Shown here one piece after another: positions 43,730-52,827 of a DNA stretch of 64,000 bases; within the stretch, counting starts at the first letter, position 1; each line of letters opens with the position of its first letter. Source of the stretch: Ciceribacter ferrooxidans (lineage in GTDB: Bacteria; Pseudomonadota; Alphaproteobacteria; Rhizobiales; Rhizobiaceae); the NCBI RefSeq assembly GCF_004137355.1, contig NZ_SDVB01000253.1:62001-126000 (forward strand), given 5' to 3'. The notes under the pieces are model-generated. The model searched no databases and had not been told where the DNA came from. It saw nothing but the letters and a program-made list of their open reading frames with translations. Position numbers and translations under genes: made by a program.

Positions 43730-45354
43730 CCGAGGCGCTTCTTTCGGTCCGGGACCTTTCAGTTGCCTTCCGGCAGGGTGACCGGGAAACGCTCGCCGTC
43801 GATCACGTGAGCTTCGACGTCCGGCAGGGCGAGGTCGTCGCCCTGGTCGGCGAGTCGGGGTCCGGCAAATCGGTATCGGCGAACTCCGTCCTAAGACTCT
43901 TGCCCTATCCGGCGGCAAGCCATCCTTCGGGCGAGATCCTCTTTGAGGGTCGCGACCTGCTGAAGCTTCCCGAAACGGATCTCCGCCGTGTGCGTGGCAA
44001 CGACATCACGATGATCTTCCAGGAGCCGATGACCTCGCTCAATCCGCTCCACACCATAGAGAAGCAGATCGGCGAGATTCTCGCCCTGCATCAGGCGATG
44101 GGCGGGTCGGCGGCGCGCGACCGGACGCTTGAGCTGTTGCGTCAGGTCGGAATTCGCGATCCGGAGAAGCGACTTGCCGCCTATCCGCATGAGCTTTCGG
44201 GCGGGCAACGTCAGCGCGTGATGATCGCCATGGCGCTCGCTAACCGTCCGAAGCTGCTGATCGCCGACGAACCGACGACCGCGCTCGACGTTACCGTTCA
44301 GGCACAGATTCTCGAACTCCTCCGTTCGTTGAAGGCCACCCACGGCATGTCGATGCTATTCATCACCCATGACCTCGGCATTGTCCGCAAGTTCGCCGAT
44401 CGTGTCTGTGTCATGACCGGGGGGTGTATCGTCGAAAGCGGCCCGGTCGAGGAGATATTTTCGAACCCGCAGCATGCCTATACACGCCATCTTCTCGCCT
44501 CCGAGCCGCGCGGCGTACCGCCGGTCTCCGAACCGACCAAGCCGGTCGTTATGGAGGGAAAGGACATCCGTGTCTGGTACCCCGTGAAGGCGGGCTTCCT
44601 GCGCAAGGTGGTCGATCACGTCAAGGCGGTCGACGGCGTGGACATGGTGCTAAGGGCCGGCCAGACCCTCGGCGTGGTCGGGGAATCCGGTTCCGGCAAG
44701 ACGACCCTCGGCCTGGCGCTCGCGCGCATGATTTCGTCGACCGGGCGCATCAGTTTCATCGGTCAGGAGATCGATCGCTATACGCACAGTTACATGCGCC
44801 CGTTGCGCAACCGGCTGCAGATTGTGTTCCAGGATCCCTACGGCGCGCTCAGCCCGCGCATGTCGGTCGGCGAGATCATCGCCGAGGGTCTCAGGGTCCA
44901 CGAGCGGGCGCTGTCGGCCGACGAGCGCGACGCCAGGGTCTGCTGGGCGCTGGAGGAAGTGGGTCTCGATACGACGACCCGATGGCGCTACCCGCACGAG
45001 TTTTCCGGCGGTCAGCGGCAGCGTATCGCGATCGCGCGTGCTATGGTGCTGAAGCCGCGTTTCGTCATGTTGGACGAACCGACCTCGGCGCTCGACATGA
45101 GCGTGCAGGCGCAGGTGGTCGATCTCCTGCGTGATCTGCAGAAGCGCCACGACTTGGCCTATCTCTTCATCAGCCACGATTTACGCGTCGTGAAGGCGCT
45201 TGCAAACGATGTCATCGTCATGCGCATGGGCCAAGTGGTGGAGCAGGGTCCGGCCGGCGAAATCTTCGGGAATCCGAAGACCGAATACACCCGCGCTTTG
45301 CTCGCCGCAGCCTTCAATCTTGAGGCGGTCAGCACCACCGCAATCAGTCAGTAG
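43726..45354 (+). CDS. yejF: Peptide ABC transporter ATP-binding protein YejF (two ATPase domains)
   Basis: A 542-residue fusion of two ABC ATPase domains, equivalent to OppD plus OppF. Domain 1 has Walker [14 protein letters not shown] near 43 and [15 protein letters not shown]; domain 2 has [13 protein letters not shown] near 322 and [16 protein letters not shown]. Both Walker B motifs are intact. The short oligopeptide C-terminal extension follows each domain ([12 protein letters not shown] and [14 protein letters not shown]). It is the last transporter gene; a dehydrogenase gene follows after 17 bases. Confidence 0.95.
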   Translation: MTEALLSVRDLSVAFRQGDRETLAVDHVSFDVRQGEVVALVGESGSGKSVSANSVLRLLPYPAASHPSGEILFEGRDLLKLPETDLRRVRGNDITMIFQEPMTSLNPLHTIEKQIGEILALHQAMGGSAARDRTLELLRQVGIRDPEKRLAAYPHELSGGQRQRVMIAMALANRPKLLIADEPTTALDVTVQAQILELLRSLKATHGMSMLFITHDLGIVRKFADRVCVMTGGCIVESGPVEEIFSNPQHAYTRHLLASEPRGVPPVSEPTKPVVMEGKDIRVWYPVKAGFLRKVVDHVKAVDGVDMVLRAGQTLGVVGESGSGKTTLGLALARMISSTGRISFIGQEIDRYTHSYMRPLRNRLQIVFQDPYGALSPRMSVGEIIAEGLRVHERALSADERDARVCWALEEVGLDTTTRWRYPHEFSGGQRQRIAIARAMVLKPRFVMLDEPTSALDMSVQAQVVDLLRDLQKRHDLAYLFISHDLRVVKALANDVIVMRMGQVVEQGPAGEIFGNPKTEYTRALLAAAFNLEAVSTTAISQ

Positions 45355-45371
45355 CCGGATAAGGGTACCCC

Positions 45372-46334
45372 ATGGCCAAGAAGAGCCCCGTCGTCATCGA
45401 TCTCAAGTTCGGCCGCGCAAGTGTGACCGCGGCGCTTGGGAACGCGTTTGCCGGCCGTGAAGTCATCGACATGGCGCTGCCCGAAAACGCCGGCCGCGAT
45501 TTGAGCGGCATCCCCTATGCGGTGGTCTGGAAGCCCGACCCGCAGCTCTTCGCTCGCGCAGGCGATCTGAAAGTGATCTTCTCCGGCGGAGCCGGCGTGG
45601 ATCACATTCTCTCGGCTTATGAACTGCCGGACCTGCCTGTCGTGCGCTTCGTGGATCGCAGCTTGACCGACCGAATGAGCGAATGGGTCGTGTTGCAAGC
45701 GCTCGCCCATCTGCGCCGCGTTCCGGCCTATGCGGTGCAGCAGCGCGCACGGGTCTGGCATGAGATCGATCCGCAGCCGGAGGCGCGCGATGTCACCGTC
45801 GGCATCATGGGGCTCGGCGTCCTCGGCCAGGACGCGGCCCGAAAGCTCAAGGTCATGGGCTTCAACGTCATCGGCTGGTCCCGAACCGCGAAGATGATCG
45901 ACGGCATCAAAACCTTTGATGCCGCCGGCCTCGATGCATTCCTCGGCGGGACCGACATCCTTGTCGGCCTGTTGCCGCTCACTCCCGATACGCGCGGCAT
46001 TTATGACGCGCGGCTGTTTGCCCGACTGCGTCAGGGTGGTGCGCTCGGCAAGCCGGTTTTCATCAATGCGGGGCGGGGCGGCAGCCAGGTCGAGGTCGAT
46101 GTCGTTGCCGCGCTGGAAAAGGGAGTCCTGGGCGGAGCTTCGCTCGACGTTTTCGAACGAGAGCCGCTTTCTCCGGAAAGCCCGCTATGGGGCATGGAAA
46201 GCGTGATTGTTACCCCGCATGCCGCTGCCGCCTCGGATGTCAGGGCATTGTTTGCTCACGTCGAAGAGCAGATCGAGCGGTTCGAATCCGGCATGTCGCT
46301 CCAGCACGTCGTGGACCGGAAGGCGGGCTACTGA
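45372..46334 (+). CDS. D-isomer-specific 2-hydroxyacid dehydrogenase (GhrA-like)
   Basis: A 320-residue NAD(P)H-dependent reductase of the glyoxylate/hydroxypyruvate reductase A type. The nucleotide-binding loop is VGIMGLGVLGQDAARKLK near 140; catalytic residues are Arg in INAGRGGSQVEVD, Glu in VFEREPLSPESPLWG and His in VTPHAAAAS. The N-terminal half has the GAGVDHIL substrate loop. It follows yejF by 17 bases on the same strand and may be cotranscribed, although a functional link with peptide uptake is not evident. Confidence 0.9.
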   Translation: MAKKSPVVIDLKFGRASVTAALGNAFAGREVIDMALPENAGRDLSGIPYAVVWKPDPQLFARAGDLKVIFSGGAGVDHILSAYELPDLPVVRFVDRSLTDRMSEWVVLQALAHLRRVPAYAVQQRARVWHEIDPQPEARDVTVGIMGLGVLGQDAARKLKVMGFNVIGWSRTAKMIDGIKTFDAAGLDAFLGGTDILVGLLPLTPDTRGIYDARLFARLRQGGALGKPVFINAGRGGSQVEVDVVAALEKGVLGGASLDVFEREPLSPESPLWGMESVIVTPHAAAASDVRALFAHVEEQIERFESGMSLQHVVDRKAGY

Positions 46335-46350
46335 CCTCGGCCATGTGTTT

Positions 46351-46371
46351 GCCGGGAACATTGGTCCCGGC
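46351..46371 (+). repeat. Hairpin after the dehydrogenase gene
   Basis: GCCGGGA-ACATTGG-TCCCGGC, a perfect seven-base stem 16 bases past the stop. No T-run follows, so it is a weak terminator or an mRNA end-stabilising hairpin. Confidence 0.45.
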
Positions 46372-46428
46372 CGTCCGTTCCTCCTTCGATTGCTCGAAAG
46401 CCGGAAGTAACTCGGCGAGGAGAAAGCC

Positions 46429-46710
46429 ATGGCCAGCCCGGACAAGCAGGAAAGCAACATCGAGAACAGCCATGCCGACGGGCGCCCGCGGCCCGCGCCC
46501 GCCGTGCAGGCGCGACAGGGCTATCTCGGTCGGCCGGTGCTGGTCGTCCTGCTCGTGGGTCTGATCCTTGCGATGCTGTTCTGGGTGCCGGTGGAGTGGT
46601 GGGGCAATGCGATTGCCCCGGAGCGGGAATCAAATGACACCCGGATCGAACAGCCGGCATCGCCAACCGCGCCAAACGACGCCACTGGCGGAACGAGCGG
46701 CGGCGGCTGA
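46429..46710 (+). CDS. Small single-helix membrane protein, unknown function
   Basis: A 93-residue protein with a polar N-terminus, one membrane helix (about 34-54, LVVLLVGLILAMLFWVPVEWW) and a Thr/Gly-rich low-complexity tail. No known family is recognised. GAGGAGAAAGCC gives a good ribosome binding site for ATG 46429. It lies between the dehydrogenase gene and pncB on the same strand, with about 130 bases before pncB. Confidence 0.65.
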   Translation: MASPDKQESNIENSHADGRPRPAPAVQARQGYLGRPVLVVLLVGLILAMLFWVPVEWWGNAIAPERESNDTRIEQPASPTAPNDATGGTSGGG

Positions 46711-46782
46711 GCATAGCTTCCGTTCTGCTATGGACTTTGGGAGAGGTTTTTTCGATAAGGTTGCGTCGGGAGCAGTCGACCC

Positions 46783-46811
46783 TCAGGCCGGCTCGTGAAC
46801 TGGCGGCCTGA
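46783..46811 (+). repeat. Hairpin in the pncB leader
   Basis: TCAGGCCG and CGGCCTGA, perfect eight-base arms around 13 bases, ending 30 bases before the pncB start. Possibly a regulatory leader structure or a leftover terminator of the upstream gene; no T-run. Confidence 0.45.
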
Positions 46812-46841
46812 CCCGGCCGTATCTGGCAGGGCGGACATCCG

Positions 46842-48146
46842 ATGACCAAGACCGATATCGCGACGCGTGTGTACAATCACACTTGGAAGCTTGACCCCAT
46901 CGTCCGCAGCCTGATCGATACGGACTTCTACAAGCTGCTGATGCTGCAGATGATCTGGAAACAGTATCCGGACGTCGACGCCACCTTCAGCCTGATCAAC
47001 CGGGCAACCACCGTGCGCCTCGCCGACGAGATTGACGAGGGGGAACTGCGCGAGCAACTCGACTACGCCCGCTCTCTGCGTCTTTCCAAGAAGGAAGCGA
47101 TCTGGCTCGCCGGCAACACGTTCTATGGCAAGTCGCAGATATTCGAGCCGGAGTTCCTGAGTTGGTTTACCGACTTTCAACTCCCGGAATACGAGCTGTC
47201 GAAGAAGGGTGGCCAGTACGTTCTGCATTTCCATGGACGCTGGAAGGAAACCACGATGTGGGAGATTCCGGCGCTCTCGATCATCAATGAGCTGCGCTCG
47301 CGCGCCGTCATGAAGTCGCTGGGTCTCTTTACACTCGACGTACTCTATGCCCGCGCCAAGGCTAAGATGTGGGCGAAGGTTGAACGCCTGCGTGACCTCC
47401 CGGGACTGAGGATTTCCGACTTCGGCACGCGCCGCCGGCATAGTTTCCTCTGGCAACGCTGGTGTGTCGAGGCGCTGAAGGAGGGGATCGGTTCCGCCTT
47501 CACCGGCACCAGCAACGTCCTGCTCGCGATGGACTCCGACCTCGAGGCAGTCGGCACCAACGCGCATGAACTGCCAATGGTCCTGGCGGCGCTTGCGCGG
47601 AACGACGCCGAACTCGCTGCTGCTCCCTACCAGGTGCTGCGCGACTGGAAGCAACTCTACGGCGGCAACTTGTTGATCGTGCTGCCGGATACGTTCGGCA
47701 CAGCGGCTTTCCTGCGCGATGCGCCCGACTGGGTTGCCGACTGGACGGGGTTCCGGCCCGACAGTGCACCGCCTATCGAGGGCGGTGAGGAAATCATCGA
47801 GTGGTGGCGCAAGATGGGCCGCGATCCGCGTCAGAAGCTCTTGATCTTCTCCGATGCGCTCGACGTCGACGCGATCATCGACACGTACCGGCACTTCGAG
47901 GGCAGGGTCCGGATGAGCTTCGGCTGGGGAACCAACCTCACCAATGACTTTGCAGGTTGCGCTCCGCGTGAGATCGAAAGCCTGAAGCCCATCTCGCTGG
48001 TCTGCAAGGTGAGTGAAGCCAACGGCCGGCCGGCTGTCAAACTCTCCGACAATCCGCGCAAGGCGACGGGAGAGCAGGCCGAAATCGAGCGTTACCTGAG
48101 ATTTTTCGGCGGTTCCGGCCGCGTCGAGCAGCCCGTCGTCGTCTGA
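46842..48146 (+). CDS. pncB: Nicotinate phosphoribosyltransferase
   Basis: A 434-residue enzyme that makes nicotinate mononucleotide from nicotinate and PRPP in NAD salvage. Family features are [26 protein letters not shown] near the N-terminus, the active-site His in [17 protein letters not shown] (near 195), [25 protein letters not shown] and [11 protein letters not shown]. Length is normal. It appears to be a single-gene unit, preceded by a hairpin leader. Confidence 0.96.
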   Translation: MTKTDIATRVYNHTWKLDPIVRSLIDTDFYKLLMLQMIWKQYPDVDATFSLINRATTVRLADEIDEGELREQLDYARSLRLSKKEAIWLAGNTFYGKSQIFEPEFLSWFTDFQLPEYELSKKGGQYVLHFHGRWKETTMWEIPALSIINELRSRAVMKSLGLFTLDVLYARAKAKMWAKVERLRDLPGLRISDFGTRRRHSFLWQRWCVEALKEGIGSAFTGTSNVLLAMDSDLEAVGTNAHELPMVLAALARNDAELAAAPYQVLRDWKQLYGGNLLIVLPDTFGTAAFLRDAPDWVADWTGFRPDSAPPIEGGEEIIEWWRKMGRDPRQKLLIFSDALDVDAIIDTYRHFEGRVRMSFGWGTNLTNDFAGCAPREIESLKPISLVCKVSEANGRPAVKLSDNPRKATGEQAEIERYLRFFGGSGRVEQPVVV

Positions 48147-48219
48147 TCGCGGCCTTGCCAAGCAGATCGGGGCGCCTGTAAGCTGCCGGCGAGGAGCTTG
48201 CGAAACGGGAGGATCGACG

Positions 48220-48693
48220 ATGGACATGAGCGGAACGGAACGCATAGAGGCGCCGATCGGCACCGTCTGGCAGGCCTTGAACGACCCGGAAATCCTGCGG
48301 CAAGCCATCCCGGGCTGCGAGAGCCTCGACAAGACGAGCGACACCGACATGACCGCGAAGGTCGTGCTGAAGATCGGTCCCATCAAGGCGAAGTTCGAGG
48401 GCGCCGTCGCACTTTCGAACCTCGATCCGCCACGCTCCTATACGATCAGCGGCGAGGGCAAGGGCGGGATGGCCGGCTTCGCCAAAGGAGGCGCCGACGT
48501 CGCACTGGAAGCCGACGGCGATGCGGCGACCGTACTCACCTACAACGTCAAGGCGGAGGTTGGCGGCAAGATCGCGCAACTCGGCAGCCGGCTCATCGAT
48601 TCGACCGCGAAGAAACTGGCGGGAGAGTTCTTTTCTCGCTTCGCCGTGCTCGTCGCCGGCCCGGCACAAGAGGAAGCCTTGCCGTCTGCCTGA
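48220..48693 (+). CDS. CoxG-like SRPBCC-fold protein
   Basis: A 157-residue protein of the carbon monoxide dehydrogenase subunit G family, with the start MSGTERIEAPIGTVWQALNDPEILRQAIPGCESL and a START/SRPBCC beta-barrel. CoxG recruits CO dehydrogenase to the membrane in carboxydotrophs, but many stand-alone relatives occur without coxMSL and have unknown ligands. No cox genes are seen here, so only the fold is claimed. GGGAGG lies upstream of ATG 48220. A tRNA gene follows on the other strand. Confidence 0.85.
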   Translation: MDMSGTERIEAPIGTVWQALNDPEILRQAIPGCESLDKTSDTDMTAKVVLKIGPIKAKFEGAVALSNLDPPRSYTISGEGKGGMAGFAKGGADVALEADGDAATVLTYNVKAEVGGKIAQLGSRLIDSTAKKLAGEFFSRFAVLVAGPAQEEALPSA

Positions 48694-48718
48694 AGCGTCG
48701 AAGGATAGCGAGGAGAGA

Positions 48719-48808
48719 TGGCGGACAGGGAGGGATTCGAACCCTCGGTACGCTTTCACGTACACACGCGTTCCAGGCGTGCGCCTTAAACCACTCGGCC
48801 ACCTGTCC
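48719..48808 (-). tRNA. tRNA-Ser (anticodon GGA)
   Basis: Minus-strand cloverleaf of 90 bases. The acceptor stem GGACAGG pairs with CCTGTCC, discriminator G, and CCA is encoded. The anticodon arm is CACGC-CTGGAAC-GCGTG with anticodon GGA, reading UCC/UCU serine codons. The long variable arm (TGTACGTGAAAGCGTACC) is the class II feature of tRNA-Ser, and the T arm contains GGTTCGAATCC. Confidence 0.97.
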
Positions 48809-48857
48809 GGTTGACAGCCAGTATGCCGAGGAAGGCAATGCGGCCGGTCGGGCGCGA

Positions 48858-48885
48858 TATATACCGAGGATTCGTCCGGGATCAA
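48858..48885 (-). promoter_or_regulatory. Promoter of tRNA-Ser
   Basis: Minus strand TTGATC, 16 bases, TATATA; the -10 lies 50 bases before the tRNA 5' end. Good match to a sigma-70 promoter. Confidence 0.6.
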
Positions 48886-48903
48886 CCGGAATCTGACAGA
48901 ATT

Positions 48904-48931
48904 TTGACTTGCCCTTCCGAAACCCTATGTA
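48904..48931 (+). promoter_or_regulatory. Sigma-70-like promoter of the gene at 48991
   Basis: TTGACT, 16 bases, TATGTA, about 60 bases before the TTG start codon at 48991. Back to back with the tRNA promoter. Confidence 0.55.
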
Positions 48932-48990
48932 ATCATCGCCATGAGCCCTAAAGCGTCGCGGTACGGGCACTCTGACCGGCGGAGAATAGA

Positions 48991-49311
48991 TTGATACGTT
49001 TTGTCTTCCGCCTGCTGAGTCTGATCGCGCTCTGCATCGCCGTTGCGGCAGGCGTCCTGGACTCGATCGCCTCCGTCTCCGCGTCCGAGGTTATGGTTAC
49101 CCCCCTCGGCATCGCGTGGCTCGAGCTGAGCCCCGACACGCTGAGTGTCGTTAGCGACACGGTACAGCGCGACTGGGGACCCAACGCTTGGGGCTTTACA
49201 ATCCGCTGGCTGCTACCGCTCCCGGCGTTTTCGGTCTTTCTCGCCCTTTCTCTGGTGCTGTGGATGATCGGATACAAGAGGCGCTCGCCCGCCGGGCGTT
49301 TCGCCGCCTGA
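48991..49311 (+). CDS. Small membrane protein, unknown function
   Basis: A 106-residue protein with an N-terminal hydrophobic segment (about 4-30) and a second near 70-92, leaving a periplasmic loop with a conserved-looking [17 protein letters not shown] stretch. The family is not named by me, although similar rhizobial hypothetical proteins with the PxGxxWxELSP theme are familiar. The start is TTG with GGAG six bases upstream; no better ATG exists before the first helix. A sigma-70-like promoter lies at 48904. msrA follows 38 bases downstream on the same strand. Confidence 0.7.
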   Translation: MIRFVFRLLSLIALCIAVAAGVLDSIASVSASEVMVTPLGIAWLELSPDTLSVVSDTVQRDWGPNAWGFTIRWLLPLPAFSVFLALSLVLWMIGYKRRSPAGRFAA

Positions 49312-49349
49312 GCAACAGCGTCGTTCGCGGGCGCAGAATGGAGATTCAG

Positions 49350-50000
49350 ATGTTCCTGATCGATATGTTCAACAAGAAGATGACGATGCCGACGCCGGAG
49401 ACGGCTCTGCCCGGTCGGCCGTCGCCCATTCCGACGGCGACGACCCATTTCGTCAATGGTCGACCACTGAAAGGTCCCTATCCGGAGGGAATGAAGACCG
49501 TCTATTTCGGTATGGGCTGTTTCTGGGGGGCGGAACGCCTCTTCTGGCAGACGGCGGGCGTATGGGTAACGGCCGCGGGCTATCAGGGCGGTTTCACGCA
49601 GAACCCGACCTATCAGGAGACAGTAACGGGGCTGACCGGCCATGCCGAAGTGGTCAAGGTTGTCTACGATCCCGACGCGGTTCCATTCGAAGATCTGCTG
49701 AGGCTCTTCTTCGAAAATCATGACCCGACTCAGGGTATGCGCCAGGGGAATGACGTCGGAACCACGTATCGTTCGGTGATCTTTGTTGAAGGGATCGAGG
49801 ACTTCGAGCGCGCGCAGAGGATGCGTGACAGGTTTCAGCAGGCGCTGGTCGCAGCGGGCCGCAAGAACACCGTTACTACAGAGGTTGCGCTTGCTCCCGA
49901 GTTTTACTACGCCGAAGACTACCATCAGCAGTATCTTGCCAAGAACCCCGGGGGCTATTGCGGTCTGAAGGGGACGGGTGTGACCTGTCCCGCTGCGTAG
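49350..50000 (+). CDS. msrA: Peptide methionine-S-sulfoxide reductase MsrA
   Basis: A 216-residue thiol enzyme that repairs methionine S-sulfoxide. The catalytic Cys is in [14 protein letters not shown] near 57; [32 protein letters not shown] and the late recycling Cys residues in [13 protein letters not shown] complete the family pattern. ATG 49350 was chosen for GGAG six bases upstream; a longer in-frame reading overlaps the preceding gene without support. It is probably cotranscribed with the small membrane protein gene. Confidence 0.96.
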   Translation: MFLIDMFNKKMTMPTPETALPGRPSPIPTATTHFVNGRPLKGPYPEGMKTVYFGMGCFWGAERLFWQTAGVWVTAAGYQGGFTQNPTYQETVTGLTGHAEVVKVVYDPDAVPFEDLLRLFFENHDPTQGMRQGNDVGTTYRSVIFVEGIEDFERAQRMRDRFQQALVAAGRKNTVTTEVALAPEFYYAEDYHQQYLAKNPGGYCGLKGTGVTCPAA

Positions 50001-50001
50001 C

Positions 50002-50015
50002 CGGTGGCGCCACCG
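50002..50015 (+). repeat. Palindrome directly after msrA
   Basis: CGGTGG-CG-CCACCG, one base past the stop codon, followed by CTTTG. Could form a short hairpin acting as a weak msrA terminator. The remaining 220 bases to the next gene show no recognised riboswitch; they presumably carry the promoter of the nucleoside importer. Confidence 0.4.
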
Positions 50016-50238
50016 CTTTGATCTGGTTTGATTTTCGGCATCGGTGGCGCACGCCGCACGAGCCGCCGACGAATCTTTACCAACTGAAAAAAACCGGATG
50101 AATTTTTCCAAAAGCCATGCAAGGATGCTGGCCAGCCGGGACCCATTGGGCGGGTCGGTGGTTCCGCAGTCGTGGGTGTCGAAGCGCTTGCGGGAGGACC
50201 CAATACGTTAATTAGAAAGAAAGAATAGGGCTGAACAA

Positions 50239-51231
50239 ATGAAGAAAACCCTTTTGAGTCTGATTGCCTTGGCGGGCATGTCGGCAACAGCGCTCGCAGC
50301 AGACGTGAAGCCGGCGCTGGTCTACGGCACGGGCGGCAAGTTCGACAAGTCTTTCAACGAGGCAGCTTATGCCGGCGCGGAAAAGTTCAAGGCCGAAACC
50401 GGCATTGACTATCGCGATTTCGAGCCGACCGGTGACACCCAAGGCGAACAGGCGATCCGCAACTTCGCTTCCAAGGGCTACAACCCGGTCGTTGCCGTTT
50501 CCTTCGCCTGGACTTCGGCGATCGAAAAGGTCGCTGCCGAGTTTCCCGATACGAAGTTCGTGATCGTCGATTCCGTCGTCGATCTGCCGAACGTCCGCTC
50601 GGTGGTCTACAAGGAAGAGGAAGGGTCGTATCTCGTCGGTATTCTGGCGGGTATGGCGTCCAAGACCGGCAAGGTCGGTTTCGTCGGCGGCATGGATATC
50701 CCGCTGATCCGCAAGTTCGAGTGCGGCTATGAACAGGGCGCCCGTGCGGCCAACCCGTCCATCGAGGTCCTGCAGAACATGACCGGCACGACCGGTGCTG
50801 CATGGAACGATCCGGTGCGTGGCGGCGAACTCACCAAGAACCAGATCGACCAGGGCGCGGACGTCATCTACGCGGCTGCGGGCGCCACGGGTCTCGGCGT
50901 GCTGCAAACGGCGGCGGACAACGGTAAGCTGTCGATCGGCGTCGATTCGAACCAGAACTACCTGCATCCGGGTTCGGTCCTCACCTCGATGGTTAAGCGC
51001 GTCGACCTCGCCGTCTACAACGCCTACTCCGACGCCAAGGGCGACAAGTTCTCGGCCGGTGTGCAGGCACTCGGTGTGAAGGAAGATGGGGTCGCTTATG
51101 CACTTGACGAGCACAACGCCAAGCTTGTTACCGACGAAATGAAGGCTGCAGTCGAGAAGGCGAAGGCCGATATCATCGCCGGAACCATCAAGGTTCACGA
51201 CTACATGTCGGACAATTCCTGCCCGAAGTGA
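50239..51231 (+). CDS. BMP-family nucleoside ABC transporter substrate-binding protein
   Basis: A 330-residue basic-membrane-protein (BMP/PnrA) type binding protein, with a signal peptide at 1-21 (cleavage near ALAADVK). Family stretches are GGKFDKSFNEAAYAGAEKFK, SFAWTSAIEKVAAEFPDTKFVIVD, GSYLVGILAGMASKTGKVGFVGGMDIPLIRKFECGY and YAAAGATGLGVLQTA. Related proteins bind purine nucleosides. Here it heads a unit with an ATPase, two permeases and nucleoside salvage enzymes, which supports nucleosides as substrates. The C-terminal SDNSCPK cysteine may pair with that in FECGY. Confidence 0.92.
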   Translation: MKKTLLSLIALAGMSATALAADVKPALVYGTGGKFDKSFNEAAYAGAEKFKAETGIDYRDFEPTGDTQGEQAIRNFASKGYNPVVAVSFAWTSAIEKVAAEFPDTKFVIVDSVVDLPNVRSVVYKEEEGSYLVGILAGMASKTGKVGFVGGMDIPLIRKFECGYEQGARAANPSIEVLQNMTGTTGAAWNDPVRGGELTKNQIDQGADVIYAAAGATGLGVLQTAADNGKLSIGVDSNQNYLHPGSVLTSMVKRVDLAVYNAYSDAKGDKFSAGVQALGVKEDGVAYALDEHNAKLVTDEMKAAVEKAKADIIAGTIKVHDYMSDNSCPK

Positions 51232-51241
51232 TCTGAACTGC

Positions 51242-51276
51242 GGGCGCAGGGCGGTCTTTTCGGCCGTGCTGCGCCC
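51242..51276 (+). repeat. Hairpin between the binding-protein and ATPase genes
   Basis: GGGCGCAG (51242-51249) pairs perfectly with CTGCGCCC (51269-51276), with an inner GGCGG/CGGCC-like stem. TTAC follows, so it is at most a weak terminator. It begins 11 bases past the stop codon and could protect the binding-protein message. Confidence 0.65.
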
Positions 51277-51299
51277 TTACTATGTCTAGGGGACCCGGA

Positions 51300-52820
51300 A
51301 TGAACGCAACGAGTCAGGTACCTGCGATCGAGCTGATCGGGATCGACAAGAAGTTCGGCGCGGTGCATGCCAACAAGAATATCAACCTGACGGTTGCCAA
51401 GGGGGCGATCCACGGCATCATTGGCGAAAATGGCGCTGGCAAATCGACGCTGATGTCGATTCTCTATGGCTTCTATCAGGCCGACAGCGGCGCGATCCAC
51501 GTCAATGGAAGGCCTGTCGCCATTCATGATAGTCAGTCCGCGATCGCTGCCGGCATCGGCATGGTGCATCAGCACTTCATGCTGGTCGAGAACTTTACCG
51601 TCCTCGAGAACGTGATGCTCGGCGCGGAAGGGGGGGCGCTTCTCGGAAAGGGAACGGAGACCGCGCGGGCTGCCTTGAAGAAGCTGGAGGAGGATTACGA
51701 GCTCGAGGTAGATCCGGATGCGGTCATCGAGGAGTTGCCGGTCGGGTTGCAGCAGCGCGTGGAAATCCTGAAGGCCATGTACCGCGGTGCCGAGATTCTG
51801 ATCCTCGATGAGCCGACCGGTGTGCTGACGCCTTCCGAAGCCGACCACCTTTTCAAAATTCTCGGCGTGCTGCGCGATCAGGGCAAGACGGTTGTGCTCA
51901 TCACGCACAAACTGCGCGAGATCATGGCGATCACCGATACGGTTTCGGTCATGCGACGCGGAGAAATGGTTGCGACCCGCAAGACGTCGGAGACAACGGT
52001 GGAAGAGCTTGCCGAACTGATGGTCGGTCGCCGTGTGCTCCTTCATGTCGAAAAAGGTGCCGCCAAGCCTGGCGAGGTCTTCCTCTCGGTACGGAACCTC
52101 ACCGTCAAGGATAGCCGCGGCGTCACCATGGTTGATGACGTTTCCTTCGACGTCCGCGCCGGCGAGATCGTGGGCATTGCGGGTGTCGCAGGCAACGGAC
52201 AGAGCGAGCTTCTCGAAGCGATAACCGGAATTCGCAAACCGGCCTCAGGCGAAATACTGATCAACGGCGAGCCGGTCGCCGGCTTCGATCCGGCACGACT
52301 GCGCAGTCTCGGGCTAGCCCATATTCCCGAGGATCGCCACCACATGGGCCTCGTGCTTCCGTTCGAGGAGAGCCTGAACGCCATCCTCGGCTACCATCAC
52401 GACGAGCGCTATGGCAAAGGCCTGTTCCTGGATCCCGACGCTGTGCGCCGTGCCGCTCTCGACGAGATCGAGAAATACGACATCCGTCCGCCGAACCCGC
52501 GACTGAAGACCGCCAATTTTTCCGGCGGCAACCAGCAGAAGATTGTCGTTGCTCGTGAGATCGAGCGCGACCCCAAACTGCTGATCGTCGGACAGCCGAC
52601 GCGCGGCGTCGACATCGGCGCCATCGAGTTCATTCATCGTCGCATCGTCGAAACGCGCGATGCTGGCAAGGCCGTGCTGCTGGTCTCGGTCGAACTCGAC
52701 GAAATCCGTTCGCTCTCCGACCGTGTCCTGGTGATGTTTGCCGGCAAGATCGTCGGCGAGAAGACGCCGGACACCGGTGAACAGACGCTCGGCCTGATGA
52801 TGGCCGGTATTGCCGCTTGA
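51300..52820 (+). CDS. Nucleoside ABC transporter ATP-binding protein (two ATPase domains)
   Basis: A 506-residue fused ATPase of the sugar/nucleoside importer class (RbsA/MglA/NupA-like). Domain 1 has Walker [17 protein letters not shown] near 42; its signature ([17 protein letters not shown]) is the diverged form typical of this class. Domain 2 has a degenerate Walker A region ([16 protein letters not shown]) and the intact signature [16 protein letters not shown], also usual. ATG 51300 was chosen for AGGGGA six bases upstream; ATG 51282 is too close to the preceding hairpin and lacks a site. Confidence 0.93.
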   Translation: MNATSQVPAIELIGIDKKFGAVHANKNINLTVAKGAIHGIIGENGAGKSTLMSILYGFYQADSGAIHVNGRPVAIHDSQSAIAAGIGMVHQHFMLVENFTVLENVMLGAEGGALLGKGTETARAALKKLEEDYELEVDPDAVIEELPVGLQQRVEILKAMYRGAEILILDEPTGVLTPSEADHLFKILGVLRDQGKTVVLITHKLREIMAITDTVSVMRRGEMVATRKTSETTVEELAELMVGRRVLLHVEKGAAKPGEVFLSVRNLTVKDSRGVTMVDDVSFDVRAGEIVGIAGVAGNGQSELLEAITGIRKPASGEILINGEPVAGFDPARLRSLGLAHIPEDRHHMGLVLPFEESLNAILGYHHDERYGKGLFLDPDAVRRAALDEIEKYDIRPPNPRLKTANFSGGNQQKIVVAREIERDPKLLIVGQPTRGVDIGAIEFIHRRIVETRDAGKAVLLVSVELDEIRSLSDRVLVMFAGKIVGEKTPDTGEQTLGLMMAGIAA

Positions 52821-52827
52821 GGTTGAA

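Noticed and set aside
46728-48386. A 552-codon minus-strand frame over pncB
   Set aside because: Antisense shadow of pncB with no ribosome binding site and no recognisable domain.
50001-50238. Purine riboswitch upstream of the nucleoside importer
   Set aside because: The conserved core bases and three-way junction of known purine riboswitches could not be found; only a short palindrome after msrA is present.
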